A stretch of DNA of 63,664 bases from contig CAKUQY010000011.1 in the NCBI GenBank assembly GCA_934675585.1, positions 1 to 63,664 on the forward strand, written 5' to 3'. Source of the DNA: an uncultured Opitutales bacterium. Its GTDB lineage: Bacteria > Verrucomicrobiota > Verrucomicrobiia > Opitutales > UBA953. This document shows, in pieces, positions 1 to 9,700 of this stretch. Below the pieces are notes generated by a model. The model did not search any database and was not told the DNA's origin. It saw nothing but the letters and a program-made list of their open reading frames with translations. A program made the translations under genes and the position numbers. Position 1 is the first letter of the stretch; every line of letters starts with the position of its first letter.

Positions 1-2
1 TT

Positions 3-389
3 GCCAAAGGTAAAAAAGATTTAACATTTGTTTTCAATCGTGAAAACGGTAATAACCTATCAATCTCTGTTTATGCAGATGGCAATTTTTCAAATGAGAT
101 TTTGAAAGTAAGTCATAATTCTTCATACTCTTTTAACAATCAGACTATTACTTCTTTTAATTTTGGGGGTATTGGTGATATAAATTCTACAATGACAAGT
201 AGGTTCCCATCAAATGATGATGCAGGTAGTTTTAACTTGCTCGGGGCAGCTTACTGGACCGGCGGAAATGCGGGTGCAATAGATCTCACAAACTACTACA
301 AGTCAGCTGTTCCAGAGCCGTCGGCGTTTGGCTTGTTGGCGGGATTGGGCGCGTTGGCGTTGGTTGGCGCGCGCCGTCGCCGTCGCTAA
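3..389 (+). CDS. PEP-CTERM sorting-domain protein, C-terminal part
   Basis: The reading frame is open from the first complete codon of the window, so this is the 3' end of a gene that begins upstream; a TTG at 102 is probably not its start. The visible 128 residues are rich in Ser, Asn and Gly and look like the end of an extracellular beta-sandwich (LamG-like) domain. The last 26 residues form a PEP-CTERM signal: VPEPSAFGLLAGL, a hydrophobic stretch, then an Arg-rich end. Such tails are recognised by an exosortase, which is not in this window, and the protein would be exported and processed at the envelope. The gene at 44197-45000 ends in almost the same tail and carries the same terminator. 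Confidence 0.85.
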   Translation, partial: AKGKKDLTFVFNRENGNNLSISVYADGNFSNEILKVSHNSSYSFNNQTITSFNFGGIGDINSTMTSRFPSNDDAGSFNLLGAAYWTGGNAGAIDLTNYYKSAVPEPSAFGLLAGLGALALVGARRRRR

Positions 390-419
390 TTTGAAAAGAA
401 TTTTTTCATATTGTTTTGG

Positions 420-453
420 CGTTCCCGTGGGCTTGCTCACGGGAACGTTTTTT
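420..453 (+). terminator. Intrinsic terminator built from an inverted motif pair
   Basis: A perfect 10-bp stem, CGTTCCCGTG (420-429) with CACGGGAACG (438-447), closes an 8-nt loop and is followed by six T. Both arms contain the iterated word. The same structure, with the same loop, follows the second PEP-CTERM gene at 45041. Confidence 0.9.
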
Positions 454-613
454 AACACGGATTTCGCAAATTTTAACGCATACCGAGCGAAGCGACATTT
501 AACATTTCGCGAAGTATTTTGAAAACACGGGAACGGGGACGATTTTTTTTTCAACTACGAATAAACGCTAATTTACGCGAATTATTTTTTGGGGTGGGGA
601 ACGGGAACGCAAA

Positions 614-745
614 AAAGAAATCAAGAACACCTACTCGCGTTCGCTCGCTAAAGAAATTAAAGAAAATTGCGATTTTATTCGGCGGCTTAAACCGCCGAAA
701 CTTAGGAACCTTTGTCCTTCGGGCGAGATTTTTTTTTCTACGGGA
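614..745 (+). repeat. Composite intergenic repeat, copy 1
   Basis: The first half (614-666) begins AAAGAAATCAAGAACACC, has a CTCGC/GCTCGC core and ends AAAGAAATTAAAG. The second half contains the GGCGGCTTAAACCGCC hairpin and the string CTTCGGGCGAGA. A close copy lies at 6159-6300, the second half recurs at 6599-6665, and the first half recurs inverted at 952-998 and 60911-60960. Confidence 0.8.
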
Positions 746-1016
746 ACGCGGGAACGGGGAATGTTTTTTTTTTTGACAACGAATTGTCGCGGATTAAAAC
801 GAATTGTTTTTTAGGTTATTGTTGAAAGTTGAGAGTCGAGAGTTATCACACAAAACCATCTGTGAAATCTGTGTTAAAATCCAACTCATCTGTGTTTGAA
901 AAATTAGTTTAATTAGTAGTCAAAAAAAACTTTTCCGTTCCCGCGGTTTCTCAAATTTCTTTAGCGAGCTTTGCGAGCAGGTTCTCTTAATTTCTTTTTT
1001 TTTGATCTAATAAAAC

Positions 1017-1823
1017 TTAGTCGAGCGAATGCAAATCGCCGTCAGAAAAATCTGTTTTGCGGGAACGCGTTTTGCGTTTGACCAAAAAATTTCCAATAAA
1101 AACGGACGCGATGTAGAGCAAAAAAAGCGCTCCTGTCAAAACCAACAGCGCGATGGGATCGCTAATTGGCGAAATAAACGCGACCGCGATGAGTAGCCCC
1201 GCGACGACGTAGCGCCATTTTTCGAGCAAGGTTTTTGTCGAAACAATTTCAAAATATTGCAGCGCGATGACGATGAGCGGGAACTCAAAAAGCAGTCCCA
1301 TAAACAAGGTAATCAGCACGATAAACGCGTAATAATCGGCGGCGAGCCAATTGACTTCGAGCCCGAGCGTTCCCGCGAAAAAATACATAAAATTAATCGA
1401 GAGCGGCGCGAGCACAAAAAACGCCGTTCCCGCGCCGAGCAAAAATAAAAATGTCGCGCTCGCGCAAACGGGAACGAGATTTTTTTGTTCGTTATTTGAA
1501 AGCGCGGGAACGATAAATTTGCCGATTTGGTAAAGCACCACAGGCGACGAAATGACAAAACCGCCGAGCAGAGCGATGTAAATCAAAATCGAAAACGGAT
1601 CCATAAAATGCAAGCTCGTCAGCGCGCCGTGATTAAGCGCTTGCAAATCTGGATTGTATTGAAGCGCCAATTCGAGCGGAAATTGCAACCATTTAAAAAT
1701 CGTTTTGTAAAAAATAATCGAGCCCAAAGCCGCCACGCCAAAACCTGCAATGCAAACAAATAAAACCGAGCGTAACTCATCGAGATGCTCGAAAAATGTC
1801 ATGTCGTTGGGATTTTTTGCCAT
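1017..1823 (-). CDS. tatC: Sec-independent protein translocase TatC
   Basis: A 268-residue polytopic inner-membrane protein, the usual TatC size. TatC is the receptor of the twin-arginine translocase and binds signal peptides of folded exported proteins together with TatA/TatB. The N-terminus carries the family motif TFFEHLDELR (residues 9-18), which lies in the first cytoplasmic segment just before transmembrane helix 1, and several further hydrophobic helices follow, consistent with six spans. The C-terminus is a short charged tail. It is the last gene of a minus-strand run; sufC ends 15 bp upstream. No tatA/tatB is in the window. The start is an ATG at 1823. Confidence 0.93.
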   Translation of the reverse strand: MAKNPNDMTFFEHLDELRSVLFVCIAGFGVAALGSIIFYKTIFKWLQFPLELALQYNPDLQALNHGALTSLHFMDPFSILIYIALLGGFVISSPVVLYQIGKFIVPALSNNEQKNLVPVCASATFLFLLGAGTAFFVLAPLSINFMYFFAGTLGLEVNWLAADYYAFIVLITLFMGLLFEFPLIVIALQYFEIVSTKTLLEKWRYVVAGLLIAVAFISPISDPIALLVLTGALFLLYIASVFIGNFLVKRKTRSRKTDFSDGDLHSLD

Positions 1824-1838
1824 AGCGGGAACGCGCGT

Positions 1839-2591
1839 TTAGAGAAAGTTTTTTTTGACCCAGTCGTAGCCGTTTTTTTCGAGTTCGAGCGCGAGCGTTT
1901 TGTCTCCCGTGTGAACGATTCTGCCTTCTGCCATAATGTGCACTTTGTCGGGAACGATATAGTCGAGCAAGCGCTGGTAGTGGGTGATAATGAGCGCGCC
2001 AAAGTTGTTCCCGCGCATTTTGTTGATGCCCTCAGAAACGATGCGCAACGCGTCAATGTCAAGCCCCGAATCCGTTTCGTCGAGAATTGCGTAGCTGGGT
2101 TTTGCCATTAACATTTGCAAAATATCGCAACGCTTTTTTTCGCCGCCAGAAAAGCCCTCGTTGACGGCGCGCGAAGTAAATTTGCGGTCGATTTTCAGTG
2201 AATCCATCGCTTCGTAAAGTTCGGCGTAAAATGCTTTGGCGTTGACTTTTTCGCCTTGTGGCAAACGCGCGGCGCGCATCGCGCGAATAAAATTGGCAAT
2301 CGTTACACCTGGGATTTCGACGGGATATTGAAACGCGATAAAAAGCCCAAGTCGCGCGATTTCGTCAGACTTTTTGCCGATAATTTGCACGCCGTCGAGA
2401 AACGCTTCGCCACGTGTAACTTTGTAATCGGGATGCCCCGCGAGCGCTTTTGAAAGCGTGGATTTTCCCGTGCCGTTGGGACCCATAATTGCGTGAACTT
2501 CGCCTTTGGGCAAAGTGAGATTTAGATTTTTGATGATTTCGCGATCGCCGATCGACACGCACAAATCGCGGATTTCTAAAAGATTATTCAT
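1839..2591 (-). CDS. sufC: Fe-S cluster assembly ATPase SufC
   Basis: A 250-residue soluble ABC-type ATPase. Walker A is GPNGTGKS (residues 37-44), the signature is FSGGEKKR (147-154) and Walker B runs into [11 protein letters not shown] with the catalytic Glu at 172. The FSGGEKKR and DETDSGLD forms are typical of SufC rather than of transporter ATPases. SufC powers the SufBCD scaffold on which Fe-S clusters are built. It is unusual that no sufB or sufD stands next to it: the upstream gene is a ketosynthase, only 1 bp away, and tatC lies downstream. The scaffold partners are presumably encoded elsewhere. Confidence 0.95.
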   Translation of the reverse strand: MNNLLEIRDLCVSIGDREIIKNLNLTLPKGEVHAIMGPNGTGKSTLSKALAGHPDYKVTRGEAFLDGVQIIGKKSDEIARLGLFIAFQYPVEIPGVTIANFIRAMRAARLPQGEKVNAKAFYAELYEAMDSLKIDRKFTSRAVNEGFSGGEKKRCDILQMLMAKPSYAILDETDSGLDIDALRIVSEGINKMRGNNFGALIITHYQRLLDYIVPDKVHIMAEGRIVHTGDKTLALELEKNGYDWVKKNFL

Positions 2592-2592
2592 G

Positions 2593-3558
2593 TTAAAAAA
2601 TAATTGGTTTTAAAATGGTTGTTTTTGAAAGTGAAAGTTGGGCTGCGCCCCAAGAAAAACCTGCGCCAAAACCGCAAAGCAAAACGCGTTCCCGCGGGCT
2701 GACGTCGGCGAGTTTTTCAGAAATGGTGAGCGGAATCGAAGGCGCGCTGGTGTTGCCAAATTTATCTAATGAGTATGGCACTTTTTCGGCGGGAACGCGA
2801 ATGCGCGCGGCGAGAAAGTCGGTCATCATTTTATTCGCTTGGTGAAAAACGAGCCAATCGAGATTTGCGGGAGCGTCGCAAACAGCTTTGACGACGGCGG
2901 GAACGCGTTTGATTGCAAAGTTGAAAACTTCCATGCCGTCCATAAAAATTTTATCGTTGGGCAATGTTTTTACCGCGTTGCGACCGCTGCCGTCGGTGTT
3001 GAGGTCAAAAATAGCGTTCCCGTAATCGCCGGCTTCGATGATTGTTGCCGTTCCCGCGTCGCCGTAGAGTGGTTTGTTGACGCGATCGTCGGGCTCGACA
3101 AATTGCGAAATCGCGTCTCCGCAAAGCAACAACACGCGTTTTGCGCCCGCATTGACAAAGCTAAATGCCGTTGCCAACGCGAAAATGTAGCCCGAGCACG
3201 CGAGCGACAAATCGAGCGCGGCGCAGCTTGTCGGCAAGCCCAATTGATGTTGCAAAATGGTTGCCGTGGCGGGAATGCGCTGATGATTACTTTGCGAAAT
3301 GTAGAGCAAAACATCGATGCTTTCGGGCGCGATTTGTGTTTGCGCGAATAAATTTTGCGCGGCTTTTTGGCATAAATCGTCGGCGTTGCAAGCGTTCCCG
3401 CAAATGTGACGCGTTTTGATGCCGATGGCGTCGATAACTTTTTTAAGTTCGTCGGCGGGCAAAAGTTCGCGTAAATCGTCGGCATTGTTGACAACTTGCG
3501 CGGGAACGCAAGATGACAGCGCGTGAATGCCGATATTTTGAAATTTTAAAGTCGCCAT
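2593..3558 (-). CDS. 3-oxoacyl-ACP synthase III (FabH-like)
   Basis: A 321-residue thiolase-fold condensing enzyme. The catalytic triad of KAS III is complete: Cys121 in [12 protein letters not shown], His239 in [10 protein letters not shown] and Asn269 in [18 protein letters not shown] enzymes condense an acyl-CoA with malonyl-ACP to start fatty acid synthesis; divergent paralogs act in specialised lipid or O-antigen pathways. This copy sits apart from other fab genes, 1 bp before sufC and 4 bp after the DUF4838 gene, so it may be a secondary paralog rather than the housekeeping FabH; I therefore give no symbol. Several GGGAACG words fall in poorly conserved loops, for example the residues CGNAC near position 55. 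Confidence 0.85.
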   Translation of the reverse strand: MATLKFQNIGIHALSSCVPAQVVNNADDLRELLPADELKKVIDAIGIKTRHICGNACNADDLCQKAAQNLFAQTQIAPESIDVLLYISQSNHQRIPATATILQHQLGLPTSCAALDLSLACSGYIFALATAFSFVNAGAKRVLLLCGDAISQFVEPDDRVNKPLYGDAGTATIIEAGDYGNAIFDLNTDGSGRNAVKTLPNDKIFMDGMEVFNFAIKRVPAVVKAVCDAPANLDWLVFHQANKMMTDFLAARIRVPAEKVPYSLDKFGNTSAPSIPLTISEKLADVSPRERVLLCGFGAGFSWGAAQLSLSKTTILKPIIF

Positions 3559-3562
3559 AATT

Positions 3563-6031
3563 TTATTTCCAACGTTGTAATTTTAAATTGTCGATGAGCA
3601 CGTAATCGTTTTCGCCAAAGCTGTTGGCGTTGATGCGCAATTCTGCAAGGGCCGTTCCCGCGGGCGCGCGGCTCGCGCTGATGTATTCGCGCCAATCGTA
3701 AGCGCCAACGGGAACGCAAATTAAATTGTAGCCCAAACTTTTTAGATTTTTGTCTTTCCAAATAATTAGAATTTGGCAATCGGCGCAAGGCGAGAGCGAC
3801 GAGCGCGCGTGGAGCGAGAACGCAAAAATTTCGCCCGCGTTGGCGGGAACGCGTTTTTCAAAGCCGACACTTTCGAGCGTTCCCGCAAATTTGTAGGAAA
3901 AATCGCCGTCAAAAACTTCTTCTTTTTTGTCGGTCGCCGCCGCGGTTAAATTTTTGCCTGGGTAAAGAATTTGTTCCCAGCCTTGCGGGAACGCGATGGA
4001 TTTTCCTTGTCGCCAATCGCCTTGCGGGAACGCTTTGATGTTGGTAATTGGCGTGTCTTCTTCGTTAAATTTCCCGGGAATTCTTTCAAAATTTTCTTGC
4101 CATTCTGGACGGCGATTGTAGTTTTGCAAAAGCGAAATCAAGAGCGGCGCGATGGGCGTTTTTTCGAGCATTTTTTGCAATTGTTTTTCAACGGCGAGAC
4201 GTTTTTCGCTGGGCGGGAACGCTTTGAGCGCGTGGACGAGCGCGATAAATTTTGTGGGACGCGGATCGCTAAATGCAATTTGCGTGCTTTGGTTGAAAAT
4301 CGCCGCAGGAGTCCACGCGGGCGATTGCAGCGCATTGTCGATTTCGTCGAGCGTTGAGAGCGGCGCGTTGAGCAACGCTTTGCGCGCGTAATAACTTTGC
4401 GCGTAAGCGTGCATGCGTTCAAAATCTTTTTTTACGCGATTAAATCGCCAAAATTCGCGTTGGGCGCGGGCGGTTTTGAGCGTTGGCGGGAACGCATTTT
4501 CGGCGGCTGCGATGAGCGTTTTGAGATTTTTCCAATCGTCGAGCGAAAAAATCTCTTCCGCGCTTTCGATGCGATAGCCGGCGAGCCAGCGTTCGGGCGT
4601 TTTTTGTTTTTGCCAAATGGTTTCGCAAGCGAGAAAAAATTGTTGCATTGACGTTCCCGCCGGGCCAAACGCGCGGGAACAATAGCGCGTGATGAGCGCG
4701 TCGGCATCGGCGCTGGCTGGATTTTCTAACGCTTGCGCCAAAAGCCAAGATTTTAAGCAATCGATGCCTGTTGGGTCGGCGCCTTCAACCATCATCAAAC
4801 GCGCGCCGTTGGCGTGAGCCGCGCGAACGGATTCGACTTGCGCGTGATAAAATTCGCGCGGAAGCATAAATGGCGCGCCTTCGTAATATTCCCAAACGCC
4901 CCAAATTTTTACGCCCGATTTTCCCCATTTTTCAAATAATTCGAGGTCGCGGGAACGATAATCGGCGTGGAACCATTGCGCGCGATCGGTGCAAAGCACG
5001 GGCAAAATGTTGGGCTGTAGCGGAAACGCGGGAACGGCTTGGGTCTCGTTGTAAGCGAGCACTCCAAAATTGCGTTCGGGCATTTGCGCCGCCACTTTGT
5101 TGACATAGCTGTAATAATAATTAGAGCGATTGACGTAATTGTTGAAAAATTGCACGGGCGTTCCGTAAAGTTTTTCTGCTTCGGGCGATTCGTCCCAAGC
5201 CGTGCAATCATTGATGCCGAGCGAAAACGAATATGCGTTTGGGTTGTGCTCAAAAAAATCTTGCGCGGCGGCAATTGTTACGGGAACGGCGCTCGCGGCG
5301 AGCAAATTCGGTTGCGGGCTGTAACCGCTGTCGCGCATGTTGGCGGGCGTTCCCGCGACGCTTGAACGCAATTCGGGATGCGCGGTTAAAATTTGCGTGT
5401 TAAAAGTTTTGTACAAATTGTGGCTGAACGCCGGCAAATTGCCAAAACCCAAATGTTTGCCCCAAAGCCCAAGCGTGTAAGCGCTGCGCCAATGCCACGC
5501 GGGAACGATGTCCGCGCGCGAATCTGTCAGCGTAAAATTAGCAAGCGTTTCCCATTCGGCACCTTCAACTTCGGGCATCAAAAAATCGATGCGCAAATAA
5601 TTTTTGAGAAAATTGGCACACGCGCCCCAAATTGCCGCATCGTTGTTGGCTTTGATAAAAATTTTGCCCGATTTTTTGCTGACAATCGTGTAAGCGTCGC
5701 CAACACTCGTCGGCGGTAAAATCGACGTTCCCGCAAGCGTGTTGCCAACGTAAATCCCAAAAGCATCATCCGCGGGAACGCTCGGCTCAACGCGCACCTC
5801 AACTTTTGTCTCAAAAACGCGCTCAAACCATTGCGCTAAATCGTTCGCCGCCTCAACGTCGCTAATTGGACAATTTTCAGCAACATAAATCGCGCCATTA
5901 AAAACATTGTTGTGAACAAACATCAACGAAGATTCCTGCGCGCGCGCCGCGGGAACGCATAAAAAAACGCCCGCCATAAAAAACGCCGCCAAATGCAACG
6001 CTCCAAAAAACCTGCCCAAAAAACTTGCCAT
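3563..6031 (-). CDS. Secreted DUF4838 protein, possible glycoside hydrolase
   Basis: I place the start at the ATG at 6031, giving 822 residues that begin with a good Sec signal peptide (hydrophobic core LAAFFMAGVFLCV, cleavage near ARAQ); the longer open frame adds 42 residues of unlikely composition. The N-terminal part resembles the non-catalytic domain seen in front of alpha-glucuronidase-type barrels, and the middle (HLGFGNLPAFSHNLYKTF and following) resembles DUF4838, a family found in Bacteroidota and Verrucomicrobiota and suspected to act on plant or host glycans. The last 150 residues look like a beta-sandwich carbohydrate-binding module. Substrate cannot be told. It heads the minus-strand run to tatC. 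About fourteen copies of the iterated word lie in it by eye. Confidence 0.7.
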   Translation of the reverse strand: MASFLGRFFGALHLAAFFMAGVFLCVPAARAQESSLMFVHNNVFNGAIYVAENCPISDVEAANDLAQWFERVFETKVEVRVEPSVPADDAFGIYVGNTLAGTSILPPTSVGDAYTIVSKKSGKIFIKANNDAAIWGACANFLKNYLRIDFLMPEVEGAEWETLANFTLTDSRADIVPAWHWRSAYTLGLWGKHLGFGNLPAFSHNLYKTFNTQILTAHPELRSSVAGTPANMRDSGYSPQPNLLAASAVPVTIAAAQDFFEHNPNAYSFSLGINDCTAWDESPEAEKLYGTPVQFFNNYVNRSNYYYSYVNKVAAQMPERNFGVLAYNETQAVPAFPLQPNILPVLCTDRAQWFHADYRSRDLELFEKWGKSGVKIWGVWEYYEGAPFMLPREFYHAQVESVRAAHANGARLMMVEGADPTGIDCLKSWLLAQALENPASADADALITRYCSRAFGPAGTSMQQFFLACETIWQKQKTPERWLAGYRIESAEEIFSLDDWKNLKTLIAAAENAFPPTLKTARAQREFWRFNRVKKDFERMHAYAQSYYARKALLNAPLSTLDEIDNALQSPAWTPAAIFNQSTQIAFSDPRPTKFIALVHALKAFPPSEKRLAVEKQLQKMLEKTPIAPLLISLLQNYNRRPEWQENFERIPGKFNEEDTPITNIKAFPQGDWRQGKSIAFPQGWEQILYPGKNLTAAATDKKEEVFDGDFSYKFAGTLESVGFEKRVPANAGEIFAFSLHARSSLSPCADCQILIIWKDKNLKSLGYNLICVPVGAYDWREYISASRAPAGTALAELRINANSFGENDYVLIDNLKLQRWK

Positions 6032-6158
6032 TGTTTCTATCTTAAAATAAAACGCGCGTTCCCGCGAGAATGATTTTTGTAGCGAGAACGTGGGAACGGA
6101 AAATTTTAACCGCGAAGGAATCGAAGGAAACAAAGGTTCTTGCGTGAACGGAAACATA

Positions 6159-6300
6159 AAAAGAAATTAAGAGCACCTGCTCGCTTCGCTCGCTAAAGAA
6201 ATTAAAGAAAATTGCGATTTTATTCGGCGGCTTAAACCGCCAACGCTTCGGAATCTTTATTCTTCGGGCGAGAAAATCTGGCGTTCCCGCGAAATTTTTG
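6159..6300 (+). repeat. Composite intergenic repeat, copy 2
   Basis: A close match to 614-745: a leading AAGAAATTAAGAGCACC segment with the CTCGC/GCTCGC core, then the GGCGGCTTAAACCGCC hairpin and TTCTTCGGGCGAGA. The end differs: this copy finishes with CGTTCCCGC, copy 1 with GGGAACG words in the opposite sense. Confidence 0.8.
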
Positions 6301-6310
6301 TTTATGGTAA

Positions 6311-6370
6311 GAGCCGCCCTTTCAGGGCTCGTGGTTTTTATTTTCTTTTCCCAGGGCTTCCGCCCTGGGC
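6311..6370 (+). repeat. Pair of REP-like hairpins
   Basis: The first hairpin has arms GAGCC..CCT and AGGGCTC. The second has perfect arms CCCAGGG (6350-6356) and CCCTGGG (6363-6369) round CTTCCG. Hairpins of this make are typical of REP-like intergenic palindromes mobilised by RAYT (TnpA-REP) proteins; that link is an inference, since no RAYT gene is in the window. Confidence 0.6.
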
Positions 6371-6422
6371 TGAAAGAAGTCGCGCTTTCAACGCTCAAAA
6401 TTTGTTCCCGCCGAATAAAATC

Positions 6423-6550
6423 TCAAATAAAAATCCGTGAAATTTGTTCTAAATCTGCCTTAAAATCAAGACTTTGTTTTCTTTGATTCCTTTGCGGTTA
6501 AAAAAATAATCTGTGTAATTCGGGCAATTCGTGGATAAAAAATCTGCGCG
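6423..6550 (+). repeat. 130-bp dispersed repeat, copy A
   Basis: Runs from TCAAATAAAAA to TCTGCGCG and matches 58967-59098 with only scattered differences over about 130 bp. It includes the phrases AAATTTGTTCTAAATC and GGGCAATTCGTGGATAAAA. No open reading frame is conserved between the copies. Confidence 0.85.
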
Positions 6551-6724
6551 TTCTGCGGAATCTGCTCGAACTTCAAAAAACCGTTCCTGCAGAAAAACTC
6601 GGCGGCTTAACCGCCGACGCTTCGGAAGCTTTGTTCTTCGGGCGAGATTTTTTTCTGCGGGAACGGGGGAAGTTTTTTTTCGACTATGAATTGATGGGCA
6701 CTAAAATAATCTTGCGGGAACGCG

Positions 6725-6752
6725 TTGGAACTTTTATCATAGTATGTAATAT
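6725..6752 (+). promoter_or_regulatory. Putative sigma-70 promoter of the TPR/ExbBD operon
   Basis: TTGGAA (6725-6730), a 16-bp spacer and TAATAT (6747-6752) lie about 40 bp before the ATG of the TPR gene. The match is moderate. Confidence 0.45.
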
Positions 6753-6793
6753 TTTTAAGGCACCCCCTTTGTTTAATTTTTACTTTAAAAGTT

Positions 6794-9700
6794 ATGAAAT
6801 ATACAGAAATCGCGCGCCTGTCGTTGGCGTCTTTGGTTGTCGCTTTTGGCGCATTGGCAGTAGCTCCCGAAGCTTTGGCTCAGCAAAAGCCGGGAATTAC
6901 TCGTAACGAAATGACGAAGTTGTTGACTGATGGTATTCAACGATTGCAAGAAGGCAAGCTTGATGATGCGATTAAGAATTTTACGAAATTGCGTTTGGAA
7001 TGTGTTTCGATGCTTGATAGTAAATCGAAAGCGATTGTTGATTATTTGTTGGCGACGGCGTATTACCAAAAAGAAGATTGGGAAAATGCGCGCAAGTTGT
7101 TGGAGCCATTTTGCGATTTGTATCCGAAGGGAACGGAAGATTTGAGCAACGACCGTTGCATTGATTCAAAGGTTTCGTTGGCGTCGGTTTATATGAAACT
7201 TTCAAATTGGGAAAATGCGCGTAAGACGCTTGAATTTATTGATAAAGACAGCCGTTCGACTGGCGAGCAAAAATTGAAGGCAAAAGTGATTTTGACAGAT
7301 GTTTTGCAAAAAGAAGCTGATAGCAAGAGCGATGAAGAAAAGCGCAAAGCGTTGGCGACGGCGGAATTGATTTTGAAGACATTGACGCAAGGTGCTCCCA
7401 ATACGCCCGAAGCGATTGAGGCAAAGCAAAAATTGGTTGAAATTTATTTGAAAGAAGGTAAACGTGCTGAAGCAGAAGCATTAAAAGCCGAAATTGATAG
7501 CGCGGGCTCGAAAGACCCTGCAGCAGTGATACGCTCAAACATTCAAGGTCTGAGCTTGGGTGATACATATTTTCAAAATGCATTAGAGGCAGACGATGAG
7601 GCGATTCGTAACGAATTGTTGAAAAGTGCATTGGACCGTTATCAACGCGTGCTGCGTAAAGATGCGTTGGTAGAATATTTTAATCCCGCAATTGAAACTG
7701 CACGTAAAAATCTTGAAGGATTTAAAGAACGCGTAGGTGGTGTAGATGCAGAATTGACTGCCGATCAAGAAGGTGAACTTGAAAAATTGCAAAGCGCTTA
7801 CGAAGAAATCGAAGATAATAAAAAAATGGTCGAAGAAAACAAAGACTACGATGCGATGATTTCGTTCCGCATTGGTGCGTCGTTGTTTACTTTGGGTCGC
7901 ACGTGGGAAGCGTATATTGCGTTTGGCGATGTGGTTGAAAATCACCCAGATTTTTCGATGATCACGATGGCGACTTATTATTATATTCTTACCGAGCGCG
8001 CGTTGGGACGTCCCGTGAAGGCGCAAGAAATGTGTCGCGAATTTGTTCAAAAATATCCAAAAGCTGACGAATTGGGCGAGGTCGCATTGTTGATTGGACA
8101 AATTTCGTTTGAGCAAGGCGATTATATTAAGGCGATTGAAAATTTTGAATGGGTTAAGAAAAATGTTAAAACCTTGCAGCCAGCGTCGCAATGCGAGTTG
8201 GATTGGTATGTGATTACATCGTGGTTTGCGCGTTGTCCTTGGGGACTTGGCGTAAAGCCCGAAGATATTGTCGGCATGGGCAAACCTGGTTATGTGCCAA
8301 AATTAACGCAAGCGACACAAGATACGATTGCGTTGATTGATAAATTTGTTCAAGATTACGGTAGCCAAAAAGCGTTTAAAGGCGCGGTAGAAGAAGTGCA
8401 ATATCGCAAGGGATTGCTTTATTTTTATAGCGGATTTTATAAAGAAACGGTCGAGGCACTCGAAACGTATATGAAAGATAATCCGCGTGGACAGTTTATG
8501 CCTGATGCGCGTTATCGTCGCGCGATTACAAAATTTGGCGTTAAATACAAAGACGCTGAACGCAACAAGGAAAATCTTGATGAGGTATTTAATGAATGCC
8601 GCGCATGGATTCGCGACTATTACGACATTGCAGATAAAGATGTGATGAACGAATTTACCGCTCCCGAGGCGAAATTGAAGGCAGACAAAGAGTTGCCATT
8701 TGCGATGAGCGATGTTTATATGGCAAAAGAAAGCATCGAAAAGCAACGTCCTGAAATTTATATGTTAATCGGCGATGCTTACGAGCGCCAAGTTGATGAA
8801 TTGTCGCCGAAAGGTCGTCGTGCTCGCAAATTGACGCCAACGGAAGAGGTGCAAAAAGCGCGCATCGTCAATGAAATGATTCGCGCGTATATTATTGCAG
8901 CAAAGTGTTCCCGCGATAATTCGGATACACTTGACTCGGCAATGACAAAGCTCCAAACCTTGCTTTCGCAACGTGGTGAATATGATCGTTTGCTCGAACT
9001 TTATCAAATTTTCTATAATTGGGATCCGAATGCTTCGGCGGCGATGGATTATTTGAATAAGATTATCGCTTACACGGAAAAGAAAGCGCGCAAAGAGGGT
9101 AAAGAAGCACTTGAAAAAGCAAGACAAGACGCAAAGAAAACATTGGCAGAAGCGATTTTGCGCAATTTTGACGATCCCGCACAAGATAACGTTGAAGTGT
9201 TGATTGATAATTTGGCTTATCGTTTGGCGCGTAATGTAAAGCGTCGTCGTGTTGTGAACGCGGAAACGCCTGCGGTTCCCGATCCCAATGAATACACGGC
9301 TGAAAAAGCTGCGGATGAAATGATCGACTTGCTTAATCTTAAAAATACAACGGCAAAAACAACATTGATTGGTCGCGCTCGTGGATTTTATGCGCGTGCA
9401 ATTATCTTTGATTGTTTGCGCAATAATGATGAACGCGATCGCAATTTGCAATCAATTGCTGTTACATTTAAGCCCGATGAATTGAGTCCGCGCATTCTTG
9501 CAATTACGGGCGATTACCTTGTGCGCAAAGGAAAACCTAAAGACGCGTTGCCGTTCTATAATTATTTAAAAGATAATTATCGCACTTCGTCGTCGGCGGA
9601 TTATGGTTTTTATGGCTACGGTCAAATTATGCTCGACCAAAAACAATATGTCGATGCTTATCTTGCGTTTAATGATGCGCTTGAAAGTGGCATTGCTTAT

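Larger units (their letters stand above)
390..1016. other. Repeat-rich spacer, no gene seen
   Basis: Beyond the terminator I see no supportable gene; the short open frames here lack family resemblance and are made of repeats. The spacer holds a copy of a 31-bp repeat (551-582, shared with 43023, 43861 and 45133), a composite repeat with a GGCGGCTTAAACCGCC hairpin (614-745, shared with 6159-6300), a heptanucleotide tandem (821-844), and an inverted copy of the first half of the composite repeat (952-998). Confidence 0.8.
6032..6793. other. 760-bp spacer of dispersed repeats and a promoter
   Basis: No gene is seen. The spacer separates divergent genes and contains the composite repeat (6159-6300), two GC-rich hairpins (6311-6370), one end of a 130-bp repeat shared with 58967-59098 (6423-6550), a third copy of the GGCGG/CCGCC hairpin unit (6599-6665) and the likely promoter of the TPR operon (6725-6752). 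Confidence 0.8.

Noticed and set aside
328..522. Short open frames at 328-522 and 519-776
   Set aside because: They overlap the PEP-CTERM gene end or consist of intergenic repeats and iterated words with no coding signature.
7583..8191. Long minus-strand open frames (7583-8191, 8765-9451, 9566-10048) opposite the TPR gene
   Set aside because: They lie wholly inside a well-supported gene, have skewed Phe/Ile/Arg-rich composition typical of antisense frames and match no family.
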